Shown here: positions 63,053 through 64,000 of the stretch, piece after piece | Numbering within the stretch: the stretch's first letter is position 1 | Layout: each line of letters opens with the position of its first letter | NCBI RefSeq assembly: GCF_000718515.1 | Contig: NZ_JNZS01000021.1 | Location: 1 to 64,000 of the forward strand | DNA: 64,000 nucleotides | Direction: 5' to 3' | Origin: Micromonospora parva | Lineage (GTDB): Bacteria; Actinomycetota; Actinomycetes; Mycobacteriales; Micromonosporaceae | Program-made: the position numbers and the translations under genes | The notes under the pieces: model-generated | What the model saw: the letters and a program-made list of their open reading frames with translations, nothing else | Told to the model about the DNA's origin: nothing | Databases searched by the model: none

Positions 63053-64000
63053 TCAGGCGATGGTGCAGGTGGTGTTGTTGACGGTGAAGGCGGTCGGCTT
63101 CGGGTTGCTGCCGTTGTGGTTGCCGTTGAAGCCGAAGCTCACCGACGCGCCCGGCGCGATCGTGCCGTTGTAGGACAGGTTCGTGGCGGTGACCGCCGTG
63201 CCGGTCTGGCTGACCGTCGCCGACCAGCCCTGGCTGACGGTCTGCCCGCCGGCGAAGCTGAACCGCAGGGTCCAGCCGTTGATCGCGGTGGTGCCGGTGT
63301 TGGTGATCGACACGTTGGCGGTGAAGCCGGTGCTCCAGTCGGTGGTGGCGTACCCCACCGAGCAGGTGCCACCGACCGGCGGGGCCGCGGTGGTCACCGC
63401 TACCGGCGCGGACGCCGCGGAGGTGTTGCCCGCCGCGTCCACTGCCACCACGTAGAACTGGTAGGCGGTCGAGGCGGTCAACCCGGTCACCGCGACAGTG
63501 GTGCCGGTGGGTGAGCCGACGAGCGCGTCGGTGGTGCCGGCCTCGCGGTAGACCCGGTACCCGGTGACGCCCACGTTGTCGGTGGACGCCGCCCAGCTCA
63601 GTGTGAGTCCGGTCGCGGTGACCGCCGAGGCGACGGGGGTGCCGGGCGCGGTCGGTGCGGTGGTGTCCGGTGCCGGTCCGGCCGGCGTGGTGACGCTGAC
63701 GGCAGCCGACGACGCCGACCGGTTGCCGGCGCCGTCGAGGGCCCGCACGGTGAACTGGTACGTCCGCTCCGGCAGCAGCCCGGTCACCGCGAGCGTGTTG
63801 GTGGTGGCGGTCCGCAGCACCAGCGCGTCGCTGCCGGTCTGCGACTGGGTGATCTCGTAGCCGGCCAGGCCGCTGCCGCCCGTGTCGGTGGACGCCGCCC
63901 AGGTCAGCGTGAGTCCGCTCGACGTGACGGCGGACGCGGCGGGTGTGCCGGGGACGGTCGGCGCGGTGGTGTCCGGGACGACCGGGCCGGGCTCCTCGCC
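63053..64000 (-). CDS. C-terminal part of a secreted FN3-CBM2 glycan-degrading protein
   Basis: The visible 315 residues contain two to three fibronectin type III domains (e.g. TAPGTPVASAVTATGLTLSW with YQFYVVAVDAAGNTSAASA) and end in a CBM2 cellulose-binding module (CSVGYATTDWSTGFTANVS; SYNGTIAPGASVSFGFNGNH) with terminal Cys residues. The N-terminus and any catalytic domain lie beyond the window, but this tail is usual for cellulases, xylanases or chitinases. It is transcribed toward the DUF488 gene, with a strong terminator between. Confidence 0.85.
   Translation of the reverse strand, partial: GEEPGPVVPDTTAPTVPGTPAASAVTSSGLTLTWAASTDTGGSGLAGYEITQSQTGSDALVLRTATTNTLAVTGLLPERTYQFTVRALDGAGNRSASSAAVSVTTPAGPAPDTTAPTAPGTPVASAVTATGLTLSWAASTDNVGVTGYRVYREAGTTDALVGSPTGTTVAVTGLTASTAYQFYVVAVDAAGNTSAASAPVAVTTAAPPVGGTCSVGYATTDWSTGFTANVSITNTGTTAINGWTLRFSFAGGQTVSQGWSATVSQTGTAVTATNLSYNGTIAPGASVSFGFNGNHNGSNPKPTAFTVNNTTCTIA

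Overview
This 64 kb window is high-GC actinobacterial DNA, most likely from the Micromonosporaceae and probably Micromonospora. The reasons are the strong third-position G/C bias, many GTG starts, 4-nt ATGA/GTGA gene overlaps, an F420-dependent enzyme, secreted FN3/CBM2 polysaccharide-degrading enzymes at both edges, and a bioB-bsaP pair. The assignment is inferred from gene content; no 16S gene is present.

Layout. 1-9.8 kb: a GH5 mannanase cut by the left edge, an F420 oxidoreductase/hydrolase pair, a Trp-rich repeat protein, a membrane/lipid block (EEP nuclease-phosphatase, double PAP2 phosphatase, YihY, lipid kinase), and a small HTH regulator translationally coupled to a Clp-N protein. 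9.9-23 kb: a dormancy (DosR/DevR-type) neighbourhood with two tandem Usp proteins, phosphoketolase, two Acg-type nitroreductases, a GAF-GAF DevS-like kinase and a DevR-like regulator. It is interrupted by an IS1380-like remnant and a 1021-aa secreted SGNH hydrolase of lower GC. 23-33 kb: an epimerase, an ECF sigma factor with a membrane protein, and a four-gene FtsX-type ABC operon. 33-43.7 kb: an island between two tRNA groups (Val-Gly on the left; Val-Cys-Gly on the right). It carries small regulators, a broken PEP-mutase gene and a 2183-aa secreted repeat protein flanked by 36-bp direct repeats. 44-58 kb: TetR regulators, a fungalysin, a methyltransferase, a P450, a polysaccharide deacetylase, an ABC-2 transporter with its two-component system, and a TetR/hydrolase pair. 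58-64 kb: biotin genes (bioD, bioF, bioB, bsaP), a GNAT, a DUF488 protein, and an FN3-CBM2 protein running off the right edge.

How the genes work together. The DevS/DevR-like pair probably senses hypoxia or redox state and controls the Usp, phosphoketolase and nitroreductase genes; two of these upstream regions share an identical 19-bp sequence and a third carries an 18-bp palindrome. The kinase/regulator pair at 54-56 kb faces an ABC-2 exporter, and both units have near-identical TGAC-GAAA-GTC boxes upstream. BioF and BioD are transcribed away from BioB-BsaP. Short duplications of gene ends recur (phosphoketolase tail, 48.5 kb tail, bioD tail copied upstream of the kinase), so local duplication has been active. 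Promoters, operators and terminators were read by eye and are predictions.
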